Assembly (NCBI GenBank): GCA_014925825.1
Contig: JACGCK010000008.1
Span: 558,001-622,000 of the forward strand
Reading direction: 5' to 3'
From: Pholiota molesta
Lineage: Eukaryota; Basidiomycota; Agaricomycetes; Agaricales; Strophariaceae
DNA: 64,000 bases
A program made the position numbers and the translations under genes. The notes under the pieces were generated by a model. The model did no database searches. It saw only the letters and a list, made by a program, of their open reading frames with translations, and was not told where the DNA came from. Positions 11,143 to 23,572 of the stretch are shown piece by piece; within the stretch, counting starts at the first letter, position 1, and each line of letters begins with the position of its first letter.

Positions 11143-12971
11143 TTACTGCGCGTATTGTCCTTGATAGTATGATGCGTAGTTGGAGTAATCTTGAGGTTGC
11201 TGGTAACCGCCGGCTGGATAACCTGCCCATTGCCCTGCCGCTGCTCCGTATCCAGCAGGCGCACCATAACCTGCTCCGTAACCGGGTTGAGGTGGTCGAT
11301 AACCCTGTTGTTGTTGATTGACATTGGCAGGCTGTATCCAAGATTCTGGTCGACGCCACGGAGGAATGTTGGAGCCGCCGGCGGTGATATCATGACCCAT
11401 GCTTGGGGCATCCCAAGGAGTCTTTCCAGGGTCAGCGTTCCCTGGGTTTTCTCCTAACTCTGCCATCAAGCTGGCGTATTCCGAGTCGAATCCGGTCCTG
11501 TTGAGAGATGGTGAGGGTCCGCTGATAGAAACTGCTTGAGCGTTAGGATCTTTGTTGACGGTACAATCGCGAGCCATATGGCCGGCGCTGCCACAAACCC
11601 GACAAATGATGTTAGCAGTAAAGTTGCGTTGTTCTGGGCAATCGTATTTTCGATGGCCAACGCCACCACAGTTTTGACAGATTTGGTTCTCGTCATCACG
11701 CAGAGTTCCATTCAAAGCTGCTAATTCACGCAATTGGTTTCGTTTGTGATCATTTTGGCCTTCTGGTGTCGAAGCAGCCTAGAAAATCTTGAGTATGCAA
11801 GATTAGAAGAAAATATCTGATACTCACCGTTTCAATGACCTTATTGATCATTTTAACGCACGCTGCCACCTTCTCATCAGTGTCACCAAGGACAAGACAG
11901 TGTAAGTCCTCCTCAGCATCGTCTGCGTACTGATCGGGGCGAGCCTTTCCTTCCTTTACACTGCCTTTCCCCCGAATACTGATTTTGGCTCCGCTTTCAC
12001 GCTCCATTTTCTTCAAACTGTTTCCACGAGGGCCTACAAGCAGACCGAAGAAATTGATCTCCGGGAATTCTTTGACAGGGATGTAAACCTTGTCCGAAGG
12101 ACGTTGAGAACGCTTTTGTTGATGATATTCAACTGGAGGACGAAAATTGGGGTCGTTTTTCATGGCACGATCAACGAGTTTGATACGCTCATCTTCGAGC
12201 TTTTTGCGGTAACGGACTTCGCGGGTGTTGGTCCTGCGACCATGGGCGTCATAGGTAGGCGGAGGAGAAGGTGACCTAAGATCAAGCGAGTAAATATATG
12301 CGCATGAATGCTCGCGGTACGTAAAAAAAACAAACCTTTCGCGTTCAGGGGGGATGAAGTCGTTCAATCTTAACTTGCGGTTGATTTCTTCCAGTCGCAA
12401 GTGAATAGCGTAGTTATCTAGCTGCGCCTGGGATACACCAGCAGCAGAGATGGCAGTGGGAAGGCCTGGGATTTCGGTTTTGGCGTCGCCCCAGCGGCTC
12501 CGGCGTTTACGGGGTGCATTGGGATCAACTGAGGAAGATGGTAAAGGTTAGATGGGTTAGTAATTGGGTTAGCGTCAGTGTCAGTGAAGACTATGGTGCA
12601 GCGCGTTGGAAATTATAGGCAGAAATTGCATACAACCTCGAAAAGTCGGCGGGAACACACTTCATGGCGAATGGAACCATAGAAGTTAGGCCAATGAATT
12701 TTTTGTCTGCTTACCTTTTGGGTCTCCGTTAACAGGTGATCATCTCGACCCCGCTTTCCAGGACTTTCTTCCTGATTGTGAGAACGAGGATACGCCGAAG
12801 GAGAAGGTTGTGCGAGTTGCGGAGCCGGTGCATCATCAGCTGGCGCAGGTCCAAATCGGCGGCGTTGCCCAAGGGGAACTAAACAAAGAATGAGAACCTG
12901 TAAATGGCTGCAGACGATAGAAACATACCATCGTTGGTTCCGGTGATTTGGCGGGTTGCTGGTTTCCACAT
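11143..12971 (-). CDS. MSL5: Branchpoint-bridging protein / splicing factor 1
   Basis: Binds the intron branchpoint in the commitment complex. The start is ATG at 12971 ([14 protein letters not shown]). N-terminal part: [20 protein letters not shown], the motif that contacts U2AF. The KH/QUA2 domain contains [20 protein letters not shown], then [18 protein letters not shown]. Two CCHC zinc knuckles follow: [14 protein letters not shown] and [14 protein letters not shown]. The C-terminal tail is rich in Gln, Gly, Tyr and Pro (repeats of [14 protein letters not shown] type) and ends QGQYAQ. All exons stay in frame. Order and length agree with fungal SF1/BBP. Confidence 0.92.
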
Positions 12972-15900
12972 ATTTTGCTATTATTCAAGAAGAAGAAGAG
13001 AAAGTAGATTGGTGATGGGAGCGAGAAACAGACCCTGCACCTGTCCACGAATCGTATCCATAAGCAGATTATCAAATTATTTCCCACGATCCATCAGTTG
13101 GCGCTTTCTGACTTGATATTATGATTCAACCAAACTCACCTGTAATATCGCTATGACCTACATATTGTACAAGCAATTTCAAGTGATTTTCAATGAATTA
13201 AATTCAGAGACGCCTATTTTTTGCAGATATTTTATGCACACATATTGTAGGTATACAATAAGATCATTCATCTACTTCCTTGAAACAGCGCTGTACATCC
13301 TATCATGGATGGACCTGGATATAAACAGACCCGTTGATATATTGTACTTCGAGTTTATAGATAGAGTGATATATGATAATGCTCTATTCATTGCCGCATC
13401 CAGAGAACTATCAATAGATGATGCCAATTTGGACATGCCGTAACGGGCGCTTACTCGCTAGTGGGCAAATTAGGTATCCGTTCGGGAATAAGATCGCAGC
13501 GACGTTATCTTATTTATACGTTCATGAATCCCATATGAGATAGATTCCAAAGTGCTTGCCGGAATAACGACCGTGGCGGTTTAATCCACTTCATACATTA
13601 TTATTTTGCCTTAACTGACCGCATAACATAACTAATTTTGACGCTTAGAGAATTCCACATAACGAACTGTTAGAAACAAGCTCGTCGAAAAGGGTCTCAT
13701 TAGTTTATATGAGGATGACCGTTGTATGGATGTGAACTATTTACTATAGGCCTCGAGTAGATGCAACCATAGATATTTAATTTCTCACAATTTCTCAACA
13801 ACCTAACAATGACCTCTCATTGCAGGCAAATTAAGTAGTAACAAATCACATTATCACATTCACTTCAGATGGCACAAAATGTGATAAGGCACAAGACAAC
13901 AAGCATAGAGTCGCTAGTCAAAAATTCGCATAATCAAAGGTCACTGGGAACATCCCATGATAAACACATATATGCATGCAAGTGAAAGATCGAAAAATCA
14001 CGCGCGTCTGTCAGAAATGGTAGGCTGAAATGTCCTTTTTTTATTCGGTACCAGGCTCCATTCGCCAAAGGTTACATTTTCTGCTTGGACGTCCGTAAAA
14101 TATTCATAATACCATGCACAACTCAACCACAACTACTCTGTGATATTGCTGTGATATCATCCCGGAGTACAGTTATCTAATATCTTATCTATATGCAAAT
14201 TTGAGAAATTAAGGAACTTAGCCATCAGATCAGAGGATGTCGGATCATATCACATTGGTCCCCACATCCGAAATCTATCCAAAAAAGGAAAAAATGTTCG
14301 GTGCGAAAATTTGTCTGTATTTGGGTAACAGCGAGATCGATGCAAGACTAGATGTTGCGATAATCAAACATTGTGAGTATCTCTATCTCGACCTTGAGGC
14401 TGCGCTGCATTACTTGATCTAAAATATTGCTCTGTTTTATGTCCTATAGACAGACAGACAGAACTGAGAATTAGGCGACTCTAAAAAATGTGGCGTTATA
14501 GACGTGCAGTCCCCACCTAGAGGAGTCTACAAGTTACCGACAGTTGCAACCCCGCACAATTATAATATTAGCCTTGCTCCATCCTATCACATACCAACTA
14601 CGGAGCCGGCAGTAGCAGCCTGACGATTAGCGCTGATAACCGGCAGATCTCTCCTACCTCCCGGTTCAACTTACATCCCCCATTTTTTCTGCAAAATGAA
14701 AATGATGAACAAAGAATTTTTTACCTGTGAAAGAATTGGGACGGAGGAGGCGATCCGGTGGTCCACACGAGGTTTAAGAATTTAGGATATTGCAGGATAC
14801 AGCGGTGCAAGGGGGCTGCATATGTCGTGGCGCCTGCCAATCCCAGTCGAGAGGATCACTGGAGATGTGAAGGAATATTTTTCTTTGAGAGAACATTTTT
14901 ACTGCCAGTGACAAGGATAATCTGCTTGAATGGCCATACGTGTATGTATGAGAATCTGAACAGAAGTAAGTTCTGATCTGGTGAGAACACAAACATCTTC
15001 TTGTCAATATGGGATCTCCGACAGAAGAGAAACATGATCTGGCGTATCTCCCTCGTCGTGTTTTCCGGTACCCCAGATTCAAGGTGTGCATGTCAAAGAT
15101 CAGAAAGCCTTACCACCTACACGCCTCAAACGCAAAGAGAGATCTATTAAGTCTACAAGGGGATTTTCCCAAGTTATTGAAAGCGGATGAAAGGCGCTTC
15201 TGTCAAAGTAACTTGACCTGTACAGCTGTGGAGCGCGGCGGCGCTTGACATTATTCTGCAATCAGTGTTTTAGCACTCAAACCACGTGTTTAGTCACTTT
15301 AGTGGAATATTATATCTGACGATTCTGGCCTTGCCTCAGCTGAATCTGATCCGAAATCTTGATCATGCACCAAGTAATTAGGAGCTCTGGCAGCAGTCGA
15401 TTTCTCAGAAGTCAGCATCCCTCTGCTGCTGTAGAGAACCCGCAGCGGTGACCTCTATTATCACTGCTTGTCTTGTTTTTAATAGCTCTACAATGGACAA
15501 GCAGGAGTCGCTGGATGGTGCCGTAATCTGAGGGAGCCTCTTGCAACGGACAAGGAACCTGCCCCTGATGAGTGCAATAAATTCCTCGAATCTCGGAATC
15601 AGGAAGCTGCCGCATTTACCAGACTGTAAAGCGTGCCGCCTTTTAGATGGGTGCGAAAAAAAGGATAAAAGTGCTGTTATTTGGTGACTACTGTCTGGGG
15701 TTTGCGTGGAATGTGACGGAGCGACGAGCCAGTCGAGCGATTCATCTCCGAAGGCATCGAGGGTATGTCGTATCTGAATCTGCACAGAAGTAATAGGAAA
15801 CGGGGTGCCAGATGGTGTGCAGCTGGTATGCCGTGAATAGGTGATTTTCGATCGTATTGCCTTTTATGGGCCCCCATGACCCAATGAATATTTGCCCATG

Positions 15901-15990
15901 CGCTGCCTTTATATGTCGCTCTGCTCGACATTCTGGCCCTCACCGGTCACCTTTCTTCCGAATAGCCCAGTCACCTCGAGCCTCAGGACC
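12972..15990. other. 3 kb gene-poor, AT-rich region
   Basis: Starts with the SF1 promoter and ends with the bZIP promoter. Between them are only short open frames without recognisable domains, start context or splice continuity. Short simple stretches occur (an AGAC run near 14450). Composition is more AT-rich than the flanking genes. It may be decayed mobile or duplicated DNA, but no terminal repeats were recognised. Confidence 0.4.
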
Positions 15991-17120
15991 ATGAGCAACT
16001 CATCCAAGCGTGGTCGTAAACGAAACGATAACCTGCCTCCCAATCGCGCTCGCGATGTTCAGAGGGCTTTTCGCGCTCGCCGTGCCGCGCACCTACAGGT
16101 ATGAAATTCCTTCCCCACCATATGTCAAATTTCATTACAATTTCCACTTACCTTCTACATTTTTGTTCCGACTATTAGGCGCTAGAGCAGAGGGTCGCCG
16201 AGTTAGAGGAGGAAAACGATTGCCTCCGCATAGCTCTAAAACTGCCACCGTCCACGCGCCCCCCTCTGGGCAAAGGCCCAACCGGAAAGGATAAAACAAA
16301 GGGTTCTGAGGCCAACCACCTTCAACCTCAACCCTTGGCTCCGGTTTCCGGCCATGGCTCCTCTGATGGGAACTCCCCTGGATCGCGGGGAAGCTCAGGT
16401 TCGCCTTCTGCCACGGGCGTCTCTATGTCTTCTGGGCACCCTATGACGGTCATTGATGGTAATTGGAGCGAGACCATTCTGTTGAATGAACACCAGCATC
16501 CAACGCAGCACACTGACGATATCCAGCACTCCTCGACCGAGATGACCTACCATATTACTCCGATGTCTGCTCCCATGTCTGCTCCTTTGCCGGTCAAACC
16601 ACTACACTACCCATACAACGGAACCTTCGCGTCGTCATCTCGTTCTTTAACAAATACTCACCACCTATATTTGGGGAGTCCTGCTCCATACTCTCATTCG
16701 CCTTCGGACCGGCCTATGGCCTCAAGTTACAATGGTCCGCACTTCATCAGGGGCGAAATACGCGACGAGTCTCGCCAGCAATACCCATACTTTGCTCACA
16801 GCGACTCTAACGTTCATAGTCAGACTCCTTCCCCAGGCCTCCACGCTCATTCGCAGAACCTTCAATCGAGTCGGGAGTCACCCTTACCATACCCCCTTCC
16901 TAACCGCCGTGCCGTTACCGACCCTCAAGGATTTTCTATCGGACAAGGATTCCCCCATCTCCCTAACCCCTCACAGCCCCAACACAACCTTCGTCCTCCT
17001 GCTCCTGAATATATGCGCCAGCTAGATAGCCAGAGCATGCATATGGGACAGCCTTCCCGTTCAGGCACCTATGTCTCAGATGGACGGTTCGCAGACGGAC
17101 GGCTCAATCCTGTCCCTTAG
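15991..17120 (+). CDS. bZIP-type transcription factor
   Basis: Two exons, 15991-16098 and 16179-17120, give 349 residues in frame. Residues about 3-35 form a basic region: KRGRKRNDNLPPNRARDVQR then AFRARRAAHL, immediately followed by a heptad-like coiled coil, ALEQRVAELEEENDCLRIAL. The Q-x-x-F-R core resembles fungal Yap-type bZIPs, but there are extra residues between the conserved Asn and the Gln. The rest is disordered, rich in Ser, Pro and His, with no further domain, typical of regulatory tails. The single intron sits exactly between the basic region and the zipper. Target genes cannot be read. Confidence 0.75.
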
Positions 17121-17915
17121 CCGACCATTCTACTTCAACGGTTACACTGATTAATGGCCACGACGTTTCGTACTTCAAGCCTCATTTCGGACTAACGATG
17201 CATTGCTCTCACCAACGAACACATTTGTATCGCTATCAAATATCAAACATCGGTCCTATATACCTAGAAATGTAATATAATGCTCTACTTTTACATCTTA
17301 ACTTACTATCCTATCACTCCTGTCTCACAATATGTAGTGCGCAAAGTGGCTGCTTATTTTACTATGCTGAATGGATGCCTTCTTTGTCTCTCTATTCGGC
17401 ACCTTCCTTTTGCTTGGATCCGTCCGTCTGGCGATGCCTGGGTATGGTCATCAAGCGGATGAACCTGGGTCCTGCACCAGATATTTGGTTCGTCTTCTTA
17501 CTTTTAGCTCCAAGCTTTCTGGAAATCAATGCACTGCATGCATATGTAACAGAGCATAAGTAGTTATTCCACAAAGTAAGACAGATAAGACGCTTAAGAA
17601 TGTCAATCAATACCTTGGATGCCGGAAAGATGAAGATAACGAATGTTCTCCTTCATGTCGACATATGAGATCAGATATTACACCATAAAATTCATACCAT
17701 GTCAGATAAATAAGATATCGCAGGTGTACCATCTGCTCGATTACTTACAACTATTTTTAACCTGATGCCGTCTTGTTACCATTCAGTATAGGCTCTCACC
17801 AAGCGTCAAAAAATACCAAGCCAGCCCTGAGGACCAATAAGATTAATGGGTAATAATAGGTATTCGCCGGCGTTCTGCCGTCAAAAAAAAATGAGCAATA
17901 TATGTAGCTCAACAA
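17121..17915. other. Intergenic between two convergent genes
   Basis: About 800 bp between the bZIP stop and the uracil-DNA glycosylase stop, so only 3' ends meet here. No coding or repeat structure was recognised. Confidence 0.4.
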
Positions 17916-19506
17916 TTATTCACCAATCTCAAGGGAACACCAGTCCACTTGACCTTCCGCGCCGTATCGTTTCTCGAGCCATTCATTAGCCAATCGAAAA
18001 TGGTTGTTGCCGAAAAACCCCTTATCGGCAGAATAGGGTGACGGGTGCTGCAAATGAACAGGCGAAATCTTGATCAATAACATGATAACCAGAAATTAAA
18101 GCCGCTCGTTCACGTACAGCACTAGTAAGGATGAGATGCTTCGTCTGAATAGAAAATAGATGACCTCAATCAGCTCATGCTGTACAGTGTGTATGTTAAA
18201 CAAGAGGAGCAGATGACCTTGTTCAATTTAGCGACCCTCTTCGTCGCTGATGCACCCCATGCAAAGAAAACAACACCTCGGCCGAATCCGTTGCCGGAAC
18301 TGTCTGTAGCCCCGCTTCGGAGATTTGCTCCACCATACTTATCGACCATATCCAGAACACGATCTGTGAATTGTTCCCATCCTCTGTTCGAATGCGAGTT
18401 CGCGTCGCCCGCACGTACTGTCAAACATGCATTCAATAGTAGGACTCCATTGTTAGCCCAAGCCTCGAGGTTTCTAACGAAAACACGTCAATCATTGTTA
18501 AAAATGCTAGAAAAAGATAAGATTCACCCATGGTTCGGGATCTTGAATTCTGAATACTGCGCTTTTATTTCTGTGAAGATCTGCATCAAGAATGTTAGAG
18601 CATTATCCCGAAAAGTTTGATTGTGCTGTATGATACCGTACGCACATTTCTCAAGACGGAGGAACGGCGACGCCAATCGGAACGGAAAAACAGAGGCCTA
18701 TTAGGAGGTATAGTATTGCTTGCTAATGTGTATAGGTAGAGAGAATAACAGGATTCGTACCGTGCGCTTGATTTTGGCCATGATATGGGTCTGGAAACCT
18801 TCAGAAGAGTTCTCATGAACAGACTCAAAAAATGAAGCACCTTGTCCAAGAATTACAACTTTGACTTTTCCTAATGGTGTTTTCGACCAGGCGTATACAT
18901 CTCGTGCTGAGAAAGGGCTTTCAGTACGTGATGTCTTCCCAAGGAAAGCAAACTTGCGTGGAGAATACACTTGAACAGTCGGAGACGTGTCATCAACACC
19001 TTGATAACCTTCTTTCCATAGGAATTCCTTCAAAGAGAGGAAGTAGGGTTTCCTATTTCATCTTTGAGAACCTTTAGCCTACATTCGAATGTTCAAGAGT
19101 TAATCTTGTCATGGAGCATTAGTGGCCTGAGTGCAACTACCAAACCTTCCCCATGACTTCGCATTCCAGCTTAGGAGTTTCTTCTCTTGCTCAGACAGAG
19201 ATTTCTGGTAGGCGCTTAGAGAGAAAGGAATAGAATTAATTGACGAGACTGGTGTAGCTGGCTGCGCAAAGCTGGCACTCCGCTTCAGGCTGGAAATAGA
19301 GTTCCCAGAGGACTTCGAAGTCGAGGAAGCCGTCATGACCTTGTTGTCAATTTTTCCCGAGAACATGTCTGCCAGAGTGCGTTGTCGCTTATCTGAGGTG
19401 GTGGCCTTGCCAGTTGCCTTTTCTTCTTGCTCGTCATCTGGTCTGGGGCGCTTGTTGCTGTACTGGGGTCGAGATCGCCGAGATAGACCGTGGTGTCTTC
19501 TGCCAT
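17916..19506 (-). CDS. UNG1: Uracil-DNA glycosylase (UNG family), frame-broken as given
   Basis: Removes uracil from DNA in base-excision repair. All family landmarks are present: [21 protein letters not shown] spliced to [11 protein letters not shown] (catalytic Asp), [30 protein letters not shown] and the C-terminal [14 protein letters not shown]. Near the N-terminus, [10 protein letters not shown] resembles a PCNA-binding (PIP) motif, as in nuclear UNG. Frame is lost at three points: between ATG 19506 and KRPRPDDE (about 19440-19500), near 19175 (before [10 protein letters not shown]) and near 18652 (before LRN). Each is repaired by one missing base. Either assembly error or a recent pseudogene; the intact catalytic motifs favour the former. 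The start is uncertain. Confidence 0.82.
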
Positions 19507-20094
19507 GTTGTAGTTCAAAAGACTTGTTTCGAGATCCCCCAAACGCGAAACCAAATAACTCTGGGGCGCGAAACGCGTCCCTGGTGCGAATGTGACACCC
19601 ATCCAATGGCGCTCGTACATTTTCTGAAGGCTAAAGTCACTTGGATAACTTGGCACGTACTTATGGTGATACTATTTATAGACGGCGCCCATTCGGGTCC
19701 ACGTGAGATACCGTGTCACAGACCTGCAGCTCGCCAGAACACCATACTAGGCCAAGTCCCGACGAAATACAGGTTCCACATCGTATCTTGGTCTCAGCTC
19801 ACTTGTATTCTGTCTTCTACGCGTTCTGTACATTGCTCCTACTTACTTTCGACCCCGTCATATCCCAAATCTTTATAATTCGGTCAAACTGCCTCGCTCA
19901 CATTCATCACCCTCGCCGCCGGCGTCAAAGCAAGTATCGGGACGCAATGACAGCCGAAGACATCCCCAGAATGGGCAAAAATTCCGCAGGAGGCTGGGCT
20001 CTGCCATAGCGGACACTTCGGAGAAAGTAAAGGTCTTGGATTGGAGTACGAGTTATCATGCAGGGTCCTCCAGGTGCGCTGACTACCGATTGCA
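19507..20094. promoter_or_regulatory. Divergent promoter between UNG and dolichol kinase genes
   Basis: About 590 bp separating two outward-facing genes. Short open frames inside have no recognisable similarity. No specific binding site could be assigned. Confidence 0.35.
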
Positions 20095-23000
20095 ATGTCT
20101 GCATGTCCTTACCACCGCGTTAGCTCGGGATCTCACTGCAGTTCGGATGACGAAACTGACAATGAAGTTCCTTCTGACCTTCGTGGTCGTGCATACTCCC
20201 AGAAAATACTACAAAATGCTGATAGCAGCTCGAGATTCAAGTCGTCTTCTAAACGGAGACAAAGTCCACACGAGAACTCCTCCGGCGATTCTACAGCTAC
20301 TGCGACTGCGAAACGCACTCAAAAGCGCACGACCTTTGCCCGCTCTCGCTCACCTGCTACTCTACGGGCACCTAACACGATGAAGTCTCTCAATAGGCAT
20401 ATATCTCCAGCCGTTGCTCGGAGCAATGTTCGACAGACACCTGCCCACTCCGAACCCAAATACATCCTTCCTTCCGAGCTTCGTCTGCAAACACACATTC
20501 CGTTCTCTTCCTGGACTTGGACATTTCAATAGATACACGAAAACTAGGCGAATCTCTTCTGTTATTAATTTCCCTCCTTTACGCTGCGCGTTGCATTGCA
20601 CAGTATCCAACTCCAGAAATTCCGTTCATCAGGACTTTTGATACTCATCTCTGGCTCGCAATAGGTGATGACAATGTTTATATACTCTTGTCAAAACGTA
20701 CTCTGACGGTCGTATCAACGCTCAGAACTTCAGACGCTCTCTGCGGCGTCGTCCTTATATTTAATTTGGATTCACAGTACACTATCAAATACCAACTCGC
20801 CGGATTTCAAATCTATCACTTCTGCAACGATAACTTCAGCATCCGCATCCACGCGTCCAGGGTCGCCCCGCCCTTCAGACGGAAATAAACGCCACGCACC
20901 CTTGCCTAATTCCAATAAAGGCGACTTCGGATACATATGGATGACTGTCCCCAAGAATTATCGGTATGACCGTCAATTAATCAGTATACTTACCTGGCTG
21001 ACCTGACCACAATGTTTCAGTGCTGCGCGCGACGACGGTATCTTTACCGGTCTCCTCCTTGGCCCAATCATAGCCTCTGCGCTTCTTTTCACTTCTATCA
21101 AACAAATAGTGTTAAAGTCGGCTGGGCCTCCAGAGAGCTGGTTTATGGAAGCTCCAGTCACACTGCTAAACTCTCCGATAAATTACCAGCTGCGCAAGCT
21201 GCTCTCTTGTCACGGTATAGCCTTGTCGAACTGAGCACCTTCTGTTCGGCGATACTTTTATTCCAAGTTTGCGCGTCGTGGTGGATAGAATATCTGGCGT
21301 GTAAAGGAGGCAGTAAGTCTGATGGTGAACGTCTCTCTGTGCCTCGAAAAGAGGGCCGGCGCTCGTTGTATTTTGTTCTTTTTACACTTGCCACAAGTGT
21401 CGTTATGATCACTCTGAAGGTTGTATTGCGGACTTATGATGTTAAATTATGGAAATGTACGTCTTTTCGGAACTTCTAACCTTAGCATTGTGACTAAACT
21501 CCATATGTGGCTCAAGATTTAAATCTCTTCGAAGTGGCCATCGCCTCGCTCTTCTATCAAGTCATATTGTATGTGGGCTTACGCCTGGCGCATGGCGGCT
21601 TCACCCTCGGCGAACTAGGTGTTGTGTGCTTCGGAGGCACTTCCCTCTGCCTGGAATTTCTCAATATCACTATTGCTAAGGTAATCTTCGCTTTTTTAAA
21701 ATCAGGGTTCAGAAAAAATGATGTTCTCGCAATGCAGATCTGGCCGATCACAACACCATATATCCGAACATATCGCCTACCCACCCCTCTTCTGATCTTT
21801 CAGATAGCCCTTATTGTGGGCACGTTTTTCGTAGGCTTCCTGTTGTCGCCCTTCCTGGTATTGTCCCGGAATAACGCACAGAGGCCTGTGCACCGATTGC
21901 GGTTTCCTCAAGAAAAAGAACGAAATCGGCGCTATTATGCGCTGGGGTTCTACGTGGGGAGTGTATTGATTGTAGGAACACTTATCGGCTTGTGGACGCG
22001 CTGGTGCCTTGGCGGTCGTGATCCCTGGCTCTGGGTCATTTTTAGGATCCTGGAAGGAAGGAAAAAATGGACGAGGCCTGCGCTCCTCTCCTACTGGGCC
22101 CTGTTAGGCATCATCAGCGTGGCTGGGTGGAATAGGCAGCTAGCGAGGCTACGTCGTTTTAGGCCCCGCAATTCGACTCCGACGCAGGAGTCTGTGGCTT
22201 CGAGCAATCTGGCAGAAGAATCGGTGCCACCGGCTACTGTGGGTGATGGTAATGCCAACTCATCTTCTGCGGCCCCTCCGACGGGCCTTTGGGCAGGGCT
22301 TTTCCTACATCGTTTCCTAACATGCCTAACCTCCCTAACGGCGCGAATATGTCGAACGTGGCGACTGATCTATTGGACGCGGCGAATAAACATGTGCCCA
22401 CGCTTGGGCTGAACGCGCGAAGAAAGTTTTTCCACGGCCTTGCAGTTGTGATGTTTGTTCCTGGGGTCGCAGTGGATGTCAGTACCTTAGCCACTTCTTC
22501 CTCTCATCGATTCATCGATATACTCATTATATCCTTGCGTTTAGCCTGCTTTCACCCACCTGTCATTCAGTGCAGCATTCTCGTTGTTCACATTTGCAGA
22601 ATATGTTCGATACTTTGCGATATATCCTTTTGGAGCTTCGGTGCATCTGTTCATGAACGAGTTCCTTGATCACAGGGATAGTGGGACGGCAATTCTGAGT
22701 CACTTCTATCTGCTTACTGGTTGTGCGGGGTCTCTGTGGCTGGAAGGGTACGTGACGGTGTTTTTTCCCAGATCTCGCCCCACGGTTCCGCTCAGCTGAC
22801 TGATGATCAATCTCATATAGTCCAAGCAAACTACTGCAACTGACTGGCGTTCTGACACTAGGTCTCGGTGATGCAGCGGTTAGTGAAATTCTTTTTTGAT
22901 GCCACGAATGGTTGTCTTTGCGCCATTGTTCTGGGGGCTGATTTTCTTTTTCGACCAGGCCTCTGTAGTCGGAAGACGACTCGGGACCCATCGATGGTCG

Positions 23001-23294
23001 CCCACAACGTCAAAAACCCTGGAAGGAAGCCTGGCCTTCGCGTGCTCCATTCTCATTGTAACCCTCTTTCTTCGACTTGCAGGCATCGTTGATCCGTTTT
23101 CGGTACGTTTACAAAGTTCAATTCATGGCGACTGTATAGATTTCTAATGGAGAATGTCAACATTCTTATCACAGACTGCCCGCTACATATCGGTCGTGGT
23201 GATCGCTGCCCTCCTGGAGGCATTGTCGGACCAGAACGACAACCTGACGCTGCCGCTGTACATGTGGAGCATGGTGGTGATTGCAGAGGTGTAA
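20095..23294 (+). CDS. SEC59: Dolichol kinase (Sec59 family)
   Basis: ER membrane enzyme that phosphorylates dolichol for N-glycosylation and GPI anchors. A long disordered Ser-rich N-terminus is suggested from ATG 20095, then transmembrane segments such as GESLLLLISLLYAARCIA and IALIVGTFFVGFLLSPFLVL. The C-terminal catalytic region is diagnostic: GLNARRKFFHGLAVVMFVPG, EYVRYFAIYPFG, ILSHFYLLTGCAGSLWLE, LTLGLGDAA-like sequence near 22850, SKTLEGSLAF and DNLTLPLYMW just before the stop. Two frame losses, near 20480-20510 and 22285-22300, are each repaired by one missing base. The exon structure between 20640 and 21010 is unresolved, so the N-terminal third is approximate. Confidence 0.78.
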
Positions 23295-23572
23295 ATGATG
23301 GCCGTTAGATTAAAGAAGACGTGCAGATACGATTACGATTATAAGATAGACACGAATAGACGTGGGGGGCAATGCGATGTTGTGTAGGATTGGGGAGGGC
23401 GGTGCCGTAACGGCGGTAATGATGGCACATGATGTGATGATGTGACTGGGTGCACGTGTGTTAAAGCGTTCGGGGTTAGGGCCATGACAGCATAGTTCGC
23501 ACGGAGAAGGCCGAGTGCGTCGGTTGAACTCTGGTGGAGTTGACGTCTTTCTCTTCTGTCCACTATCTTGCT

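Noticed and set aside
13153..13443. 97-codon plus-strand frame in the AT-rich island
   Set aside because: No recognisable domain, no splice continuity, and composition follows the AT-rich background.
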